Of a DNA stretch of 46,588 nucleotides, positions 1 to 8,260 are shown piece after piece. Below the pieces are notes generated by a model. It saw only the letters and a program-made list of their open reading frames with translations. It did not search any database and had not been told where the DNA came from. Position 1 is the stretch's first letter. Every line of letters starts with the position of its first letter. Source of the DNA: Helicobacteraceae bacterium (GTDB lineage: Bacteria > Campylobacterota > Campylobacteria > Campylobacterales > Helicobacteraceae). Position numbers and translations under genes: made by a program. The DNA is taken from positions 1 to 46,588 of the forward strand of contig CAAGLK010000078.1 of assembly GCA_900770765.1 (NCBI GenBank), written 5' to 3'.

Positions 1-1451
1 TATGGCGTTTTGCGGAATTATGTGTTCTATTTGCTTATTAAAAGTCTTATCTTTAACTAGTTTCCATAGTGCATTTGTATCCATATTTTTAGAATGATAA
101 GTCAAAAATGTGTAATAAAAATACTTGCCCCACTCAAAACTATCTCTCCAAATATCATTAATTGCATCTTCGAAGCTACTATAGCCATTATTATAGCCAC
201 CCTTGCCAACTCTTTTTCCCTTTAATACTGACACAAGTCCATCTTTAAATGTTTCCTTTGTCGTAGCGATTTCAAACAATTTATAAACACTAACTCTATT
301 ATCAGAACCAAATCCAAAAAACAAAACTTCAGCTTGATTGAATAGCTTAAATACCTCTTCATCTAAAAAGCCATTAATATAGCATCTAATTAAAGCGTTA
401 TAAAAAATGGGCTAGCTCTCAAAACCATAAAGAATTTAAAGGCTTCAACGCTATTTACGCTCATTTTCATAACTTCATAAAATCCTTTATAAAATGCTAG
501 TAAATCGCTAGAGTAATTATCTAGCCACTCTTTTAATTTCTCTTTTTGCAATTCTTTTAATTCTTTTTTTAGTGTTTCATATGATTCATTAGCACCATAT
601 GTATAATGCCCTATTGTGCCATTTGCTATCCTATAGCCATATGCGTGGTAATTAAAGATTCTATCCTCTGTGCATTTACTAAAGTCCTTATCTATTGGGA
701 CTGCTTTATGCTCTTGTATTTTTAAAACCACTGTAAAAATCTCACCAAATCGCTTATTTATTTCCTCATCTAGCTCACCACCGCAAAATTTATTTGAATA
801 CAAAATTAAAAGCGATTTTAATTTATCTAGCAAGGATAGTGGCACACCGTGGTCATTTACACTTTGAAACATCCTTATAGCCTTGCCGCTATCGCCTTCT
901 TTTAGCATCATTAGAATCATTTTATCTAGGCTCTGGCGATAACTCTCAGCTTGCGCTTCATCTATGCTACTTAACTTATCTAAAATACTTTTTGCCACTT
1001 CATAAAGCCGCTTTTGCCCTTGTGTGCTTACTTCATTTTCTAGCGCGCTATCAAGCTTTCGATTCTTAAGAGATTCTATGATTTTGTCAAAAAAGGCTTT
1101 ATTTTTATCAATCACTCTAAGGCGTAAGCTATCATCATCGTCTAAAAATTTGTTTATATTTCTCACATACTTTGACGCTTTTATATATAACGCAATTCTA
1201 AGCATAAAAATAGTGGTGCTTCTTTGCTGTCCATCAATTAAATCTAGAATATGCGGATTATTTTTATTTGGTGCTACTACAATCGTGCCTAGAAAATGCC
1301 CCATTTTATCACTATCATTTTCGGCAGCTTCTTTTAAATCCTCCTATAACTCTTCTAAATTTTTCGTTCTCCACGCATAATCTCTTTGATAGTTTGGGAT
1401 ACTAAAAATAGAGTTTGTATTAAAGACATTTTCTAAAGTTTCTGCCGCCAT
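1..1451 (-). pseudogene. Broken GmrSD-type (DUF262/DUF1524) restriction gene, 3' end outside window
   Basis: Reading back from an ATG at 1451 (AAGGA just upstream) gives MAAETLENVF followed by the DUF262 opening IPNYQRDYAW, an in-frame TAG at 1344-1346 where Trp (TGG) is expected, then the DUF262 core motif DGQQRSTT around residue 72. A second lesion lies at the A6 run 402-407 (T6 in the gene): the frame ends shortly after it, but one more T would continue as SPFFYNALIRCYINGFLDEE. That second frame stays open to the window edge and reaches EHIIPQ, the His-xx-Pro signature of the DUF1524 HNH nuclease. The family (GmrS + GmrD fused) is a nucleotide-dependent type IV restriction enzyme acting on modified phage DNA. 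Residues 50 onward to the T6 run form a 304-residue open frame from a second ATG at 1304, but the protein would lack both ends. A sequencing error could explain the indel but hardly the TGG-to-TAG change. Confidence 0.8.
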
Positions 1452-1486
1452 TTTGCTTCCTTAAAAATTAAATTAAAAAAGTAGCA

Positions 1487-1502
1487 ATTATACCCCCCCC
1501 CC
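1487..1502 (-). promoter_or_regulatory. Phase-variable-type promoter: G10 tract abutting a TATAAT -10 box
   Basis: On the minus strand ten G residues (complement of C10 at 1493-1502) run directly into a perfect TATAAT (1492 to 1487), which lies 36 bp ahead of the ATG at 1451 of the GmrSD-like gene. The tract therefore occupies the spacer between -10 and -35. Slipped-strand changes in long G/C runs are a well known switching mechanism in Helicobacter and Campylobacter, and runs in this position alter promoter strength by changing spacer length. No good TTGACA is seen at -35, which is normal for sigma-70 promoters of this group. The run is the only G/C run of this length I see in the window. 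Confidence 0.65.
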
Positions 1503-1559
1503 TTACATTGCACTTAAAATTGGTTAAAAAATTTTTATCTTTATTTAATAAAATATAGC

Positions 1560-1565
1560 TACAAT
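1560..1565 (+). promoter_or_regulatory. Candidate -10 box for fdhTU
   Basis: TACAAT preceded by a very AT-rich stretch, with T-rich blocks in roughly helical spacing typical of sigma-70 promoters in this group. It would give a leader of about 100 nt before the GTG of fdhT at 1671. I see no riboswitch-like structure in the leader. This is a single weak match and could be chance in AT-rich DNA. Confidence 0.3.
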
Positions 1566-1670
1566 TCTGCCCTTATTTTTGGCTTTAGGATAAAGCAAAC
1601 TTGCTAGAATCTTTTTAAATCTTTCTTAAAATTTCAAAGCAGTTTAAATTTATTTGTTTAAGGATTTGTA

Positions 1671-2885
1671 GTGGAGACTACTAGAGAAAAATTTTTTGTG
1701 AAATTTTGGTCGCCTATGGCTGGGATTATCGCACTTGGCGTTATGGCAGCATATTATTTTGGGCTAACAGGCACTTATTGGGCTGTAACAGGTGAATTTA
1801 CGCGTTGGGGCGGACACATTATGAATTTAATCGGTGTGGATACTAGCTCGTGGGGATATTTTAAAATCATAGGGCTTCAAGGAACGCCGCTAGATAGAAT
1901 AGATGGTGTTATGATTATTGGTATGTTTGCAGGCGCACTTGGGGCGGCACTAATGGCAAATAATGTGAAATTCCGCCTTCCGCAAAGTAATATAAGAGTG
2001 GCACAAGCACTAATTGGAGGGGCAATTGCTGGCTTTGGTGCTAGAATTGGCATGGGTTGTAACTTAGCTAGCTTTTTTACCGGGATTCCGCAGTTTAGTT
2101 TGCATGCGTGGTTTTTTACGCTTATGACGCTAGTTGGTGTGTGGGTTGGGACGAAAATCGTCTTTTTGCCAGGATTCCGCTCACACACAAAACTAGAAAA
2201 GGTAAATTCACAAAAAGAATTGAAAGATTTAGATAAAAATAAAAATCTTTACTTTTTCTTAGGAATTTGCGTATTTATCGCTATTTTTGCTTGGATTGCT
2301 TATTTAATGTTTTTTGGCAAGATTCCAGAGGGTAAGAAAATCCCTATTTTAGGAATTGCGATGCTATTTGGCGTAGGATTTGGCTATGTGATTTCAAGGG
2401 CGCAAATTTGCTTCACTTCTGCTTTTAGAGATTTATTTATAACAGGGCGTGGATATATGGCAAAGGCGGTAATTGTGGGGATGATGGTATCTACAATTGG
2501 CGTTTTTAGCTATATAATGCTAGGAATGCCACCTAAGATTATGTGGGCTGCACCTAATGCGATTATTGGCGGATTCTTATTTGGACTTGGAATCGTAATA
2601 GCCGGTGGGTGTGAATGCGGCTGGATGTATAGGGCAGTTGAGGGGCAGGTGCATTATTGGATTGTAGGGGTTGGAAATGTAATTGGCTCTACGATTCTAG
2701 CTGCGACTTGGGATTATTACTCTGTGCCACTTGCGACAAGTTTCCCTAGAATTAATCTTTTAGAATCTTTTGGGAATTATGGTGGGCTGCTTATTAGTTA
2801 TGCGGGGCTTTTAGCGTTTTTAGGGCTTGTGTGGTTTATAGAAAAGCGATATTTTTCTAAAAGTAAGCGATTTGAAAGAGTGTAA
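1671..2885 (+). CDS. fdhT: YedE/FdhT-type selenium or sulfur transport membrane protein
   Basis: The 404-residue product is a polytopic inner-membrane protein of the YeeE/YedE (DUF395) family with about nine or ten hydrophobic segments. The family hallmarks are the Gly/Cys-rich motifs GARIGMGCNL in the first half and IAGGCECGWMYRA in the second, plus ISRAQICFTSAFRD between them. In Campylobacter jejuni the equivalent gene pair fdhT-fdhU is needed for active, selenium-dependent formate dehydrogenase. The start is GTG at 1671, with AAGGAT immediately upstream. The next gene, a TusA-like protein, follows after 12 bp, which is the usual pairing. A generic thiosulfate/sulfur importer is the alternative reading, but the pairing and the YedF-like gene at 44677 favour selenium metabolism. 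Confidence 0.8.
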   Translation: METTREKFFVKFWSPMAGIIALGVMAAYYFGLTGTYWAVTGEFTRWGGHIMNLIGVDTSSWGYFKIIGLQGTPLDRIDGVMIIGMFAGALGAALMANNVKFRLPQSNIRVAQALIGGAIAGFGARIGMGCNLASFFTGIPQFSLHAWFFTLMTLVGVWVGTKIVFLPGFRSHTKLEKVNSQKELKDLDKNKNLYFFLGICVFIAIFAWIAYLMFFGKIPEGKKIPILGIAMLFGVGFGYVISRAQICFTSAFRDLFITGRGYMAKAVIVGMMVSTIGVFSYIMLGMPPKIMWAAPNAIIGGFLFGLGIVIAGGCECGWMYRAVEGQVHYWIVGVGNVIGSTILAATWDYYSVPLATSFPRINLLESFGNYGGLLISYAGLLAFLGLVWFIEKRYFSKSKRFERV

Positions 2886-2897
2886 TGGAGTGTGTAA

Positions 2898-3143
2898 ATG
2901 GAAAATTTAGATGAAATAAAACCAGATTTTAGGCTAGATTTAGAGGGCGAACCTTGCCCTTATCCAGCTATTAGGACGCTTGAAGTATTGCCAGAGCTTA
3001 AAAGTGGCGAGATTTTAGAAGTAATTAGTGATTGTCCGCAAAGTATTAATAATATTCCACTTGATGCAAAAAATCATGGTTATATTGTGCTAAAAGTGGA
3101 GCAGCTTGGACCTACAATTAGATATTTAATTAAAAAGCCTTAA
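2898..3143 (+). CDS. fdhU: TusA/SirA-like selenium accessory protein, FdhU-type
   Basis: Small cytoplasmic protein of 81 residues with the TusA-family motif GEPCPYPAIRTLE (conserved Cys20), followed by a SDCPQSINNIP segment that resembles the N-terminal domain of YedF more than sulfur-relay TusA. TusA-fold proteins carry persulfide or selenide on the CPxP cysteine. The gene is 12 bp downstream of fdhT and almost certainly co-transcribed. In Campylobacter FdhU is required together with FdhT for formate dehydrogenase maturation. In many bacteria YedF has a second, DsrE-like domain; here the protein ends after the first domain, and a stand-alone DsrE-like protein is encoded at 44677-45006. Confidence 0.75.
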   Translation: MENLDEIKPDFRLDLEGEPCPYPAIRTLEVLPELKSGEILEVISDCPQSINNIPLDAKNHGYIVLKVEQLGPTIRYLIKKP

Positions 3144-3153
3144 TTGTCTTATT

Positions 3154-3175
3154 TAAGAATCCTTTTGGATTCTTA
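3154..3175. terminator. Hairpin downstream of fdhU
   Basis: A perfect inverted repeat of 9 bp, TAAGAATCC at 3154-3162 and GGATTCTTA at 3167-3175, with a TTTT loop, begins 11 bp after the fdhU stop codon. No strong T run follows, so termination efficiency is uncertain. The arms carry the GAATC/GATTC pentamer that is overrepresented throughout the window. Confidence 0.5.
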
Positions 3176-3240
3176 ATGCTCTTAGTCTATACTGCAATTT
3201 TATTTATTTACTTAAATGCTTAGAATCTTAATACTAAAGC

Positions 3241-3261
3241 GGAATCTTAATTTAAGATTCC
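3241..3261. terminator. Hairpin between fdhU and kpsD ends
   Basis: Perfect inverted repeat with arms GGAATCTTAA (3241-3250) and TTAAGATTCC (3252-3261). It lies in the 170-bp gap between the convergent ends of fdhU and kpsD, about 50 bp beyond the kpsD stop, so it could terminate kpsD transcription on the minus strand. A separate palindrome AAAAGCTTTT is at 3281-3290. The rest of the gap shows no gene. Confidence 0.45.
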
Positions 3262-3313
3262 AGCTAAAAATGCTTTATATAAAAGCTTTTAAGCCTTAGG
3301 ATTCTAACTAATT

Positions 3314-5050
3314 TTATAAATCTACTATAACTTTTGTGGCAACTGCGATTTGATATAGAATCTGTGTTAAAACGCTTGTGATTTGGATATTTTTACCCTC
3401 TACTTTAGGTAATACTAAAATAGAATCTCCAGCATTAACGCTAGCTCCGCTTGATGCACCATATTTTTCTGCCTTACCATTTGCAGATACTACAATAACT
3501 CTGCTTCTATCTGCTCTAGTGCTTAAGCCGCCCGCCATTTCTAAATATTTTGAGATTCTAGCGTTTTTAATATAAGTAAAAGCACCCGGAATAGAAACTT
3601 CACCTTGCACGATTACAATATTATCTTTTGTAGGAATATAAATTGTATCTTCTTCTTGCAATACAATATCCTCTAATCCTTGCCCCTCACTAATGACGAC
3701 TTGCCCTTTAGGCTCTACTTGCTTAGCTCTCTCTATAAACTCTAAAATGGATTTAGATTCCGCTGCTCTCATTTGTGCTTCTTGTGCTGTTGATGATGAT
3801 GAAGTAAGCGCTATGGATTCTAACTCCCTTAAATGCGACATAATTAGCTCTTTTTGCATTTTTGCAACACTTTTTCTAAAAAGTTGAATAGCTTCTTCAT
3901 TTGATTGTTTGTTAAAATTTATCATTTTTACAAAATTGCCTAGCGTTGTCCCTTTAGGAACTACAAGTGCCTTTTGCCCATTATGTTCTCCTACGATATT
4001 TACACGCACAACTGCTGCTGAATGGTCTGTCATAAACTCTACCATATCGCCAGAAGCAAGTGTGGTAGAAGAGAATTTTGCAAGTGGATAACTTTGCATA
4101 ACAATTTGACTATCTTTTGTGTGGCTTCTAACAATAGCATGTGTTACTACAGGTTTAATACCTGCATATTTTGCAAGTTCTGCTAAAGTCATAGCGGAAT
4201 CTTTTGCTTCAAATCTAAAAGGTCGCATAACTTCACCATTTGCACTAATATACGCCCCAACGCTATCCACTAAAATTACATCTCCATTTTTTAAAGCAAA
4301 CATTTCAATCTTGCCATTAACCATAAAATCATATAAATCTATTTGTCTATAAGGCTTATTATTTCTTAAAATAGTGATTTTTCTAAAGCTCCCATACTGC
4401 GGATTTATACCGCCTGCTTTATCTATAAATTGAAGTAAGGAATCTGAGCTTACACCCTTATATAATCCTGGTTTATTAACATTACCAGAAACAAATACGG
4501 AAACCGTTTGATAAATGCCCATATCCGCATAAACTGATACATTATCTTTAAAAACTTGCTTAACGCTTTTTGAAATGACGGAGACTAAATTTGAATTTTT
4601 AACGCCTAAAAGTTTAATAACCCCAACTTGCGGTAAAAATATATTGCCTTGTGAGTCAATTAAAAGCTGTTGCTCAAACTCATACGCCCCCCACAATTTA
4701 ACATTAACAACATCGCCAATAGCTAAAATATAATCTGGATTATAAATATGCTGACTTACCATCGTAAAATTGCCAGAAAAAAGATTCTCGCCAAAAACTT
4801 CTTGCTCTGCTTGAGTAGTGGCTTGAGAAATTTGTGTATTTTGTGAGTAAGTGCCTAGATTTTGAGTGTTTTGTGTGCCATTTTGTGTATTAGCGCCTTG
4901 ATTTTGATAACTATAATTTTGATAGCTAGAATCCTGCGAATTGCTTAATCCAGCGGCACCTAAAACACCCTGTTCTAAGCTAAAAGCTAAACTAGAAACT
5001 AAACTTGTAAAAAATGCTAATTTTATAAAAATATTACTCACAGCAACCAA
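3314..5050 (-). CDS. kpsD: Capsule polysaccharide export protein KpsD (Wza/SLBB family)
   Basis: Periplasmic/outer-membrane component of ABC-dependent (group 2/3) capsule export. The 578-residue product begins with a hydrophobic signal peptide (residues about 5-24), then a low-complexity Gln/Asn/Ser/Thr-rich linker (about 37-80), then the polysaccharide export domain (about 105-185, with GDVVNVKLWG and GNIFLPQVGVIKL), and SLBB-type beta-grasp repeats (SVFVSGNVNKPGLYKG near 190; IVQGEVSIPGAFTYIKNA near 480). The start is uncertain: TTG at 5050 and GTG at 5041 are both in frame and neither has a good ribosome-binding site. The gene is divergent from kpsMTE, whereas C. jejuni has it in the same direction. 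A TAAAAT box (5084 to 5079) could drive it. No capsule synthesis genes are in this window. Confidence 0.85.
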   Translation of the reverse strand: MVAVSNIFIKLAFFTSLVSSLAFSLEQGVLGAAGLSNSQDSSYQNYSYQNQGANTQNGTQNTQNLGTYSQNTQISQATTQAEQEVFGENLFSGNFTMVSQHIYNPDYILAIGDVVNVKLWGAYEFEQQLLIDSQGNIFLPQVGVIKLLGVKNSNLVSVISKSVKQVFKDNVSVYADMGIYQTVSVFVSGNVNKPGLYKGVSSDSLLQFIDKAGGINPQYGSFRKITILRNNKPYRQIDLYDFMVNGKIEMFALKNGDVILVDSVGAYISANGEVMRPFRFEAKDSAMTLAELAKYAGIKPVVTHAIVRSHTKDSQIVMQSYPLAKFSSTTLASGDMVEFMTDHSAAVVRVNIVGEHNGQKALVVPKGTTLGNFVKMINFNKQSNEEAIQLFRKSVAKMQKELIMSHLRELESIALTSSSSTAQEAQMRAAESKSILEFIERAKQVEPKGQVVISEGQGLEDIVLQEEDTIYIPTKDNIVIVQGEVSIPGAFTYIKNARISKYLEMAGGLSTRADRSRVIVVSANGKAEKYGASSGASVNAGDSILVLPKVEGKNIQITSVLTQILYQIAVATKVIVDL

Positions 5051-5204
5051 CCCAAGAAAGAAATTTAAAAATCGTAGAATTTTAACAACAATTTTTAAAA
5101 ATTCTCTTAATAACGCTTAATAATATTGCAAATTAAGTATTTATTCTAATTTAATTTTGTAAAATTCCAAAATTTTTTTTAATTTTTAGGAAGCAGGAAG
5201 CATT

Positions 5205-5993
5205 TTGTTAAATGTTATTAGGGCGTTGTTTTTTAGAGAGCTAAAAACAAGATTCGGTAAAAATCGGCACTTAGGCTATTTTTGGGTTATTGGAGAGCCT
5301 TTAGCACAAGTATTTGTAATTACCCTTTTTGTTAGCATAATCCGTGAGCACATTGGGCGATGGAGCACTTTAATGCCAGATGGAATCACCGTGTATATGT
5401 TTTTAGCTTGTGGAATTATCCCCTTTTTTATGTTTAGAAGTATAATTACCCAGCTTATGAACGGAATCCAAAGCAATTTGACGCTTTTTGCCTATAAGCC
5501 TGTGCGGCCAATCCATGTTTTTATAACTAGAGCTTTACTTGAGTTTTGTATTTATTCTGCTATTTTTGTCGTGCTTATGATTCTTGTGGGGTGGTTTGTG
5601 GATTTTAAAGTAGTCCCTAGAGATTTTTTAGGAGTGTTTTTTTGTGTGTGTTTGATGGTAATTTCTGGAGTGGTAATTGGGCTATGTTTTGCCATTGCTA
5701 CGCATTTAATGGAGCCTTTAAGGATGGTTTTAACTTATATTCCAACGGTGTTATATATTCTTTCTGGCGTGATATTCCCTATATGGATAATCCCTAGTGC
5801 TATCGTGCAATACTTCCTTTATAATCCATTATTACATGTTATGGAATATTTAAAGTTTTTTTATTTTGATGGATATCCTATGACTGATGGTGTAAATTTA
5901 ATATATCCGCTAACTTTTAACTTAATATTATTATTTGTAGGGCTGTGGTTTTATTATTACAAACGCAGAGAATTGGTGGCTAGAAAACAATGA
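5205..5993 (+). CDS. kpsM: Capsule polysaccharide ABC transporter permease KpsM
   Basis: Inner-membrane permease of 262 residues of the ABC-2 family, with six predicted membrane segments and the amphipathic N-terminus typical of KpsM/Wzm (VIRALFFRELKTRFG). It forms the translocation channel that moves lipid-linked capsule polysaccharide across the inner membrane, powered by KpsT. TTG at 5205 is the start: AGGAAG lies four bases upstream, and the nearby ATG at 5212 is out of frame. A possible extended -10 (TGTAAAAT) lies about 45 bp upstream. The stop overlaps the kpsT ATG by 4 nt (ATGA), implying translational coupling. Confidence 0.88.
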   Translation: MLNVIRALFFRELKTRFGKNRHLGYFWVIGEPLAQVFVITLFVSIIREHIGRWSTLMPDGITVYMFLACGIIPFFMFRSIITQLMNGIQSNLTLFAYKPVRPIHVFITRALLEFCIYSAIFVVLMILVGWFVDFKVVPRDFLGVFFCVCLMVISGVVIGLCFAIATHLMEPLRMVLTYIPTVLYILSGVIFPIWIIPSAIVQYFLYNPLLHVMEYLKFFYFDGYPMTDGVNLIYPLTFNLILLFVGLWFYYYKRRELVARKQ

Positions 5994-6655
5994 TTAAGCT
6001 AGATAATTTAACAAAATTTTATAATTTAAGTAATGGTGGCAAACACTTTGTTTTTAGAGAATTTACCTTTACTTTTCCTGATGGTTGCAGCATTGGGCTA
6101 ATAGGTCGCAATGGTGCTGGTAAATCTACGCTTATGAATTTACTAAGCGGTGCAGATATTCCAAATGGCGGGAGAATAATTACTGATAAAAAAATTTCTT
6201 GGCCTGTAGGATTATCTGGCGGATTCCAGCATAATTTATCCGCTAGGGATAATGTTAGGTTTGTCGCTAGAATTTATGGCTTTAAGGGTAAAGAGCTAGA
6301 TGAAAAAGTGCGTTTTATTGAAGAATTTGCAGAAATTGGCGAATATTTTTATGAGCCTATGAATACTTATTCTGCTGGTATGCGCTCACGAATCGGCTTT
6401 GGCCTTAGTATGGCGTTTGAATTTGATTATTATTTAATTGATGAAGCAGGAGCGGTAGGAGATGCGAAATTTAAGCAAAAAAGCGATGCGATTTATAAAG
6501 AAAAGCTAAGAAATTCTAAAGTAATTATGGTATCGCATAATATGGCCGATATTAAGCAATATTGCAATAAAGTAATTTTGATTGATAACGGCAAGGCTGT
6601 TGTTTATGATGATGTAGATGAGGGAATTGAAGCTTATAAAAGGATTTGCACTTGA
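5990..6655 (+). CDS. kpsT: Capsule polysaccharide ABC transporter ATPase KpsT
   Basis: ATPase subunit of 221 residues. Walker A is GRNGAGKST at 39-47, the ABC signature is YSAGMRSR at 127-134, and Walker B is YYLIDE at 147-152. The signature YSAGM and the aspartate-glutamate pair followed by AGAVGDAKF are typical of the KpsT/Wzt polysaccharide exporters. It drives the KpsM channel. The gene overlaps kpsM by 4 nt and its TGA overlaps the likely TTG start of kpsE. Confidence 0.92.
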   Translation: MIKLDNLTKFYNLSNGGKHFVFREFTFTFPDGCSIGLIGRNGAGKSTLMNLLSGADIPNGGRIITDKKISWPVGLSGGFQHNLSARDNVRFVARIYGFKGKELDEKVRFIEEFAEIGEYFYEPMNTYSAGMRSRIGFGLSMAFEFDYYLIDEAGAVGDAKFKQKSDAIYKEKLRNSKVIMVSHNMADIKQYCNKVILIDNGKAVVYDDVDEGIEAYKRICT

Positions 6656-7833
6656 AAAATTTATTATTAAAAAACAATGTAAAGAAAATTAAGAATCTAA
6701 AAGTTTTCCGTGAATATGATGGAAATAGCCTAGCTAGTAAAATAAAATATAGGTTTAAAAGGCTGGATAATTTTAAAACCATTTTGTATTTAATGATAAT
6801 AGTAATTTTTTATTACACATTTATAGCAGCAGATAGATATGTAAGCGATGTTTCAATAACGGTAAAATCAACCGATGGAAGCACTCCTATTGTTAGCGGC
6901 TTAGAGGGCTTGGTAGGCGTTACCTCTAATACTAAAGAAGATATTATGCACTTGCAAGAATATATAAAATCGCTAGATATGCTAAAAAAACTAGATGAAG
7001 AAATTAATTTAAGAGAGCTTTATCAATCTCAACAGCTAGATGTATTTTTTAGCATTACTCCACTAGCTTCACAAGAGAGCTATCTTAAATATTATAGAAA
7101 TAGGATTCTTACTACTTATGATGATGGCACAGGGCTTTTAAATGTATCAGTAGAAGGGTTTAAGCCAGAAGATGCCTATTTAATAGCTTCTACAATTTTA
7201 AAAGAAAGTGAATATTTTATTAACGAAATTTCAAGGAATATTGCAAGGGAGCAGCTACGCTTTTCAGAAGGTGAGCTAGAAAAAGCAAGGGAAAATTATC
7301 AAAAAGCAAAAAATGCTTTGCTAATTTTTCAAAATAAATATGGAATCTTTGACCCACAAAGTCAAATCAAAACAAAAGCGGGCTTCATTACGGAAATTGA
7401 CTTAAAAATTTCAGAAAAAGAAACACAGCTTAATACCGCTCTAAGCTATCTAAATGAATCAGCTCCGCAAGTTATCGCACTAAAAGCAGAAATACAAGCC
7501 CTAAAATTGCAATTAGAAAAAGAAAAGCAAAAGGTAGCTTCAAATAGCTTTGAAGATAAACTAAATGATGTCGCCGCACAATTTGAAAGTCTATATTTAG
7601 ACTTCGGCTTTGCAGAAGATGTGTATAAAACCGCCCTAACCGCAGTGGAGACCACAAGGATAGAAATAGGCAGAAAGGCAAAGCAGCTTGTCGTAATTCA
7701 AAGTCCAACCAAGCCAGAATCCGCCGCATATCCGCAAAAACTATATAACATTATTACTATTTTTGCGATTCTTTCTTTATTGTTTGGAGTATTTAGACTT
7801 ATACAGGCAATTATAGATGAGCATAGATATTAA
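6652..7833 (+). CDS. kpsE: Capsule export inner-membrane protein KpsE (PCP-3 family)
   Basis: About 393 residues with the KpsE layout: a short cytoplasmic N-terminus, a membrane segment near 42-60 (FKTILYLMIIVIFYYTFIA), a long periplasmic region with heptad-like coiled coil (about 190-310, rich in Glu/Lys/Leu), and a C-terminal membrane segment (LYNIITIFAILSLLFGVF). It links the inner-membrane transporter to the KpsD channel. I chose TTG at 6652 because AGGA at 6641-6644 is 7 nt upstream and the codon overlaps the kpsT TGA; an in-frame TTG at 6646 sits only one base from that site. Last gene of kpsMTE; a hairpin follows. Confidence 0.87.
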   Translation: MKNLLLKNNVKKIKNLKVFREYDGNSLASKIKYRFKRLDNFKTILYLMIIVIFYYTFIAADRYVSDVSITVKSTDGSTPIVSGLEGLVGVTSNTKEDIMHLQEYIKSLDMLKKLDEEINLRELYQSQQLDVFFSITPLASQESYLKYYRNRILTTYDDGTGLLNVSVEGFKPEDAYLIASTILKESEYFINEISRNIAREQLRFSEGELEKARENYQKAKNALLIFQNKYGIFDPQSQIKTKAGFITEIDLKISEKETQLNTALSYLNESAPQVIALKAEIQALKLQLEKEKQKVASNSFEDKLNDVAAQFESLYLDFGFAEDVYKTALTAVETTRIEIGRKAKQLVVIQSPTKPESAAYPQKLYNIITIFAILSLLFGVFRLIQAIIDEHRY

Positions 7834-7848
7834 GATATTGCTTTAATG

Positions 7849-7881
7849 CTAGAATCTTTTAAGATTCCAGCAGGATTCTAG
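7849..7881. terminator. Bidirectional hairpin between kpsE and napD
   Basis: Arms CTAGAATC (7849-7856) and GATTCTAG (7874-7881) are perfect complements around a 17-nt loop; a smaller alternative stem pairs GAATC at 7852-7856 with GATTC at 7863-7867. The site lies in the 55-bp gap where the kps (plus) and nap (minus) operons converge, so it could serve both. Short T-rich stretches flank it on either strand. Confidence 0.5.
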
Positions 7882-7888
7882 GCTTTAA

Positions 7889-8260
7889 TTATTTTATGAT
7901 TTTATCTAGTAGCATTTGTGCATCGCCTATGTAATTTATACTTTCCGCTTTTGCGTTATTTTGCAAAACTTCTGGAATCTGCCCATTATTTGCTATCTCA
8001 TCTCTTGCGGATTCTAACTCATCTTTATGATAGGCATAAATCATTTGTGCAGAAATTACAAATTCTAGCTTTTCAATTTCTCTTAAAAGTTTAATCTCTT
8101 CGCTAATATTGGCACTCTCAAGCGTTACAATTATTTTCCCACTTCCATCTTTATAATGGCACTCCGCACCTTTTATTTTATTAATAGAATCCCATAACAT
8201 CTCTAATCTCTCTGGCACACACATAACAACAAGGCTTGAAACATTAAAATTATCTTCCAT
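7889..8260 (-). CDS. napD: NapA signal-peptide binding chaperone NapD
   Basis: Cytoplasmic 123-residue protein matching NapD: N-terminal VSSLVVMCVPERLEMLWDSI, then the beta strands around GKIIVTLES and the conserved EKLEFVISAQMIYAYHKDE. NapD binds the Tat signal of NapA and holds it back until molybdopterin is inserted. The family core ends near residue 80; the last 40 residues are an extension of unknown role. The ATG directly abuts the napL stop (TAA-ATG) and its ribosome-binding site GGAG lies inside napL, so translation is coupled. This is the last gene of napAGHBFLD, the order known from Wolinella. Confidence 0.85.
   Translation of the reverse strand: MEDNFNVSSLVVMCVPERLEMLWDSINKIKGAECHYKDGSGKIIVTLESANISEEIKLLREIEKLEFVISAQMIYAYHKDELESARDEIANNGQIPEVLQNNAKAESINYIGDAQMLLDKIIK

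Noticed and set aside
390..1304. A separate complete gene from the ATG at 1304
   Set aside because: Codons before it continue the DUF262 fold back to 1451, and the frame end at 390 is caused by a one-base shift, so this is a fragment of one disrupted gene.
1024..1380. Plus-strand open frame of 118 codons opposite the GmrSD-like gene
   Set aside because: It is the complement of a frame with DUF262 motifs; its sequence is low-complexity Ser/Leu and shows no domain.
5173..5180. T8 run near kpsM as a switchable tract
   Set aside because: Runs of eight A or T are common in this AT-rich DNA (others inside the AddB-like and tilS genes), so length alone is not evidence of phase variation.
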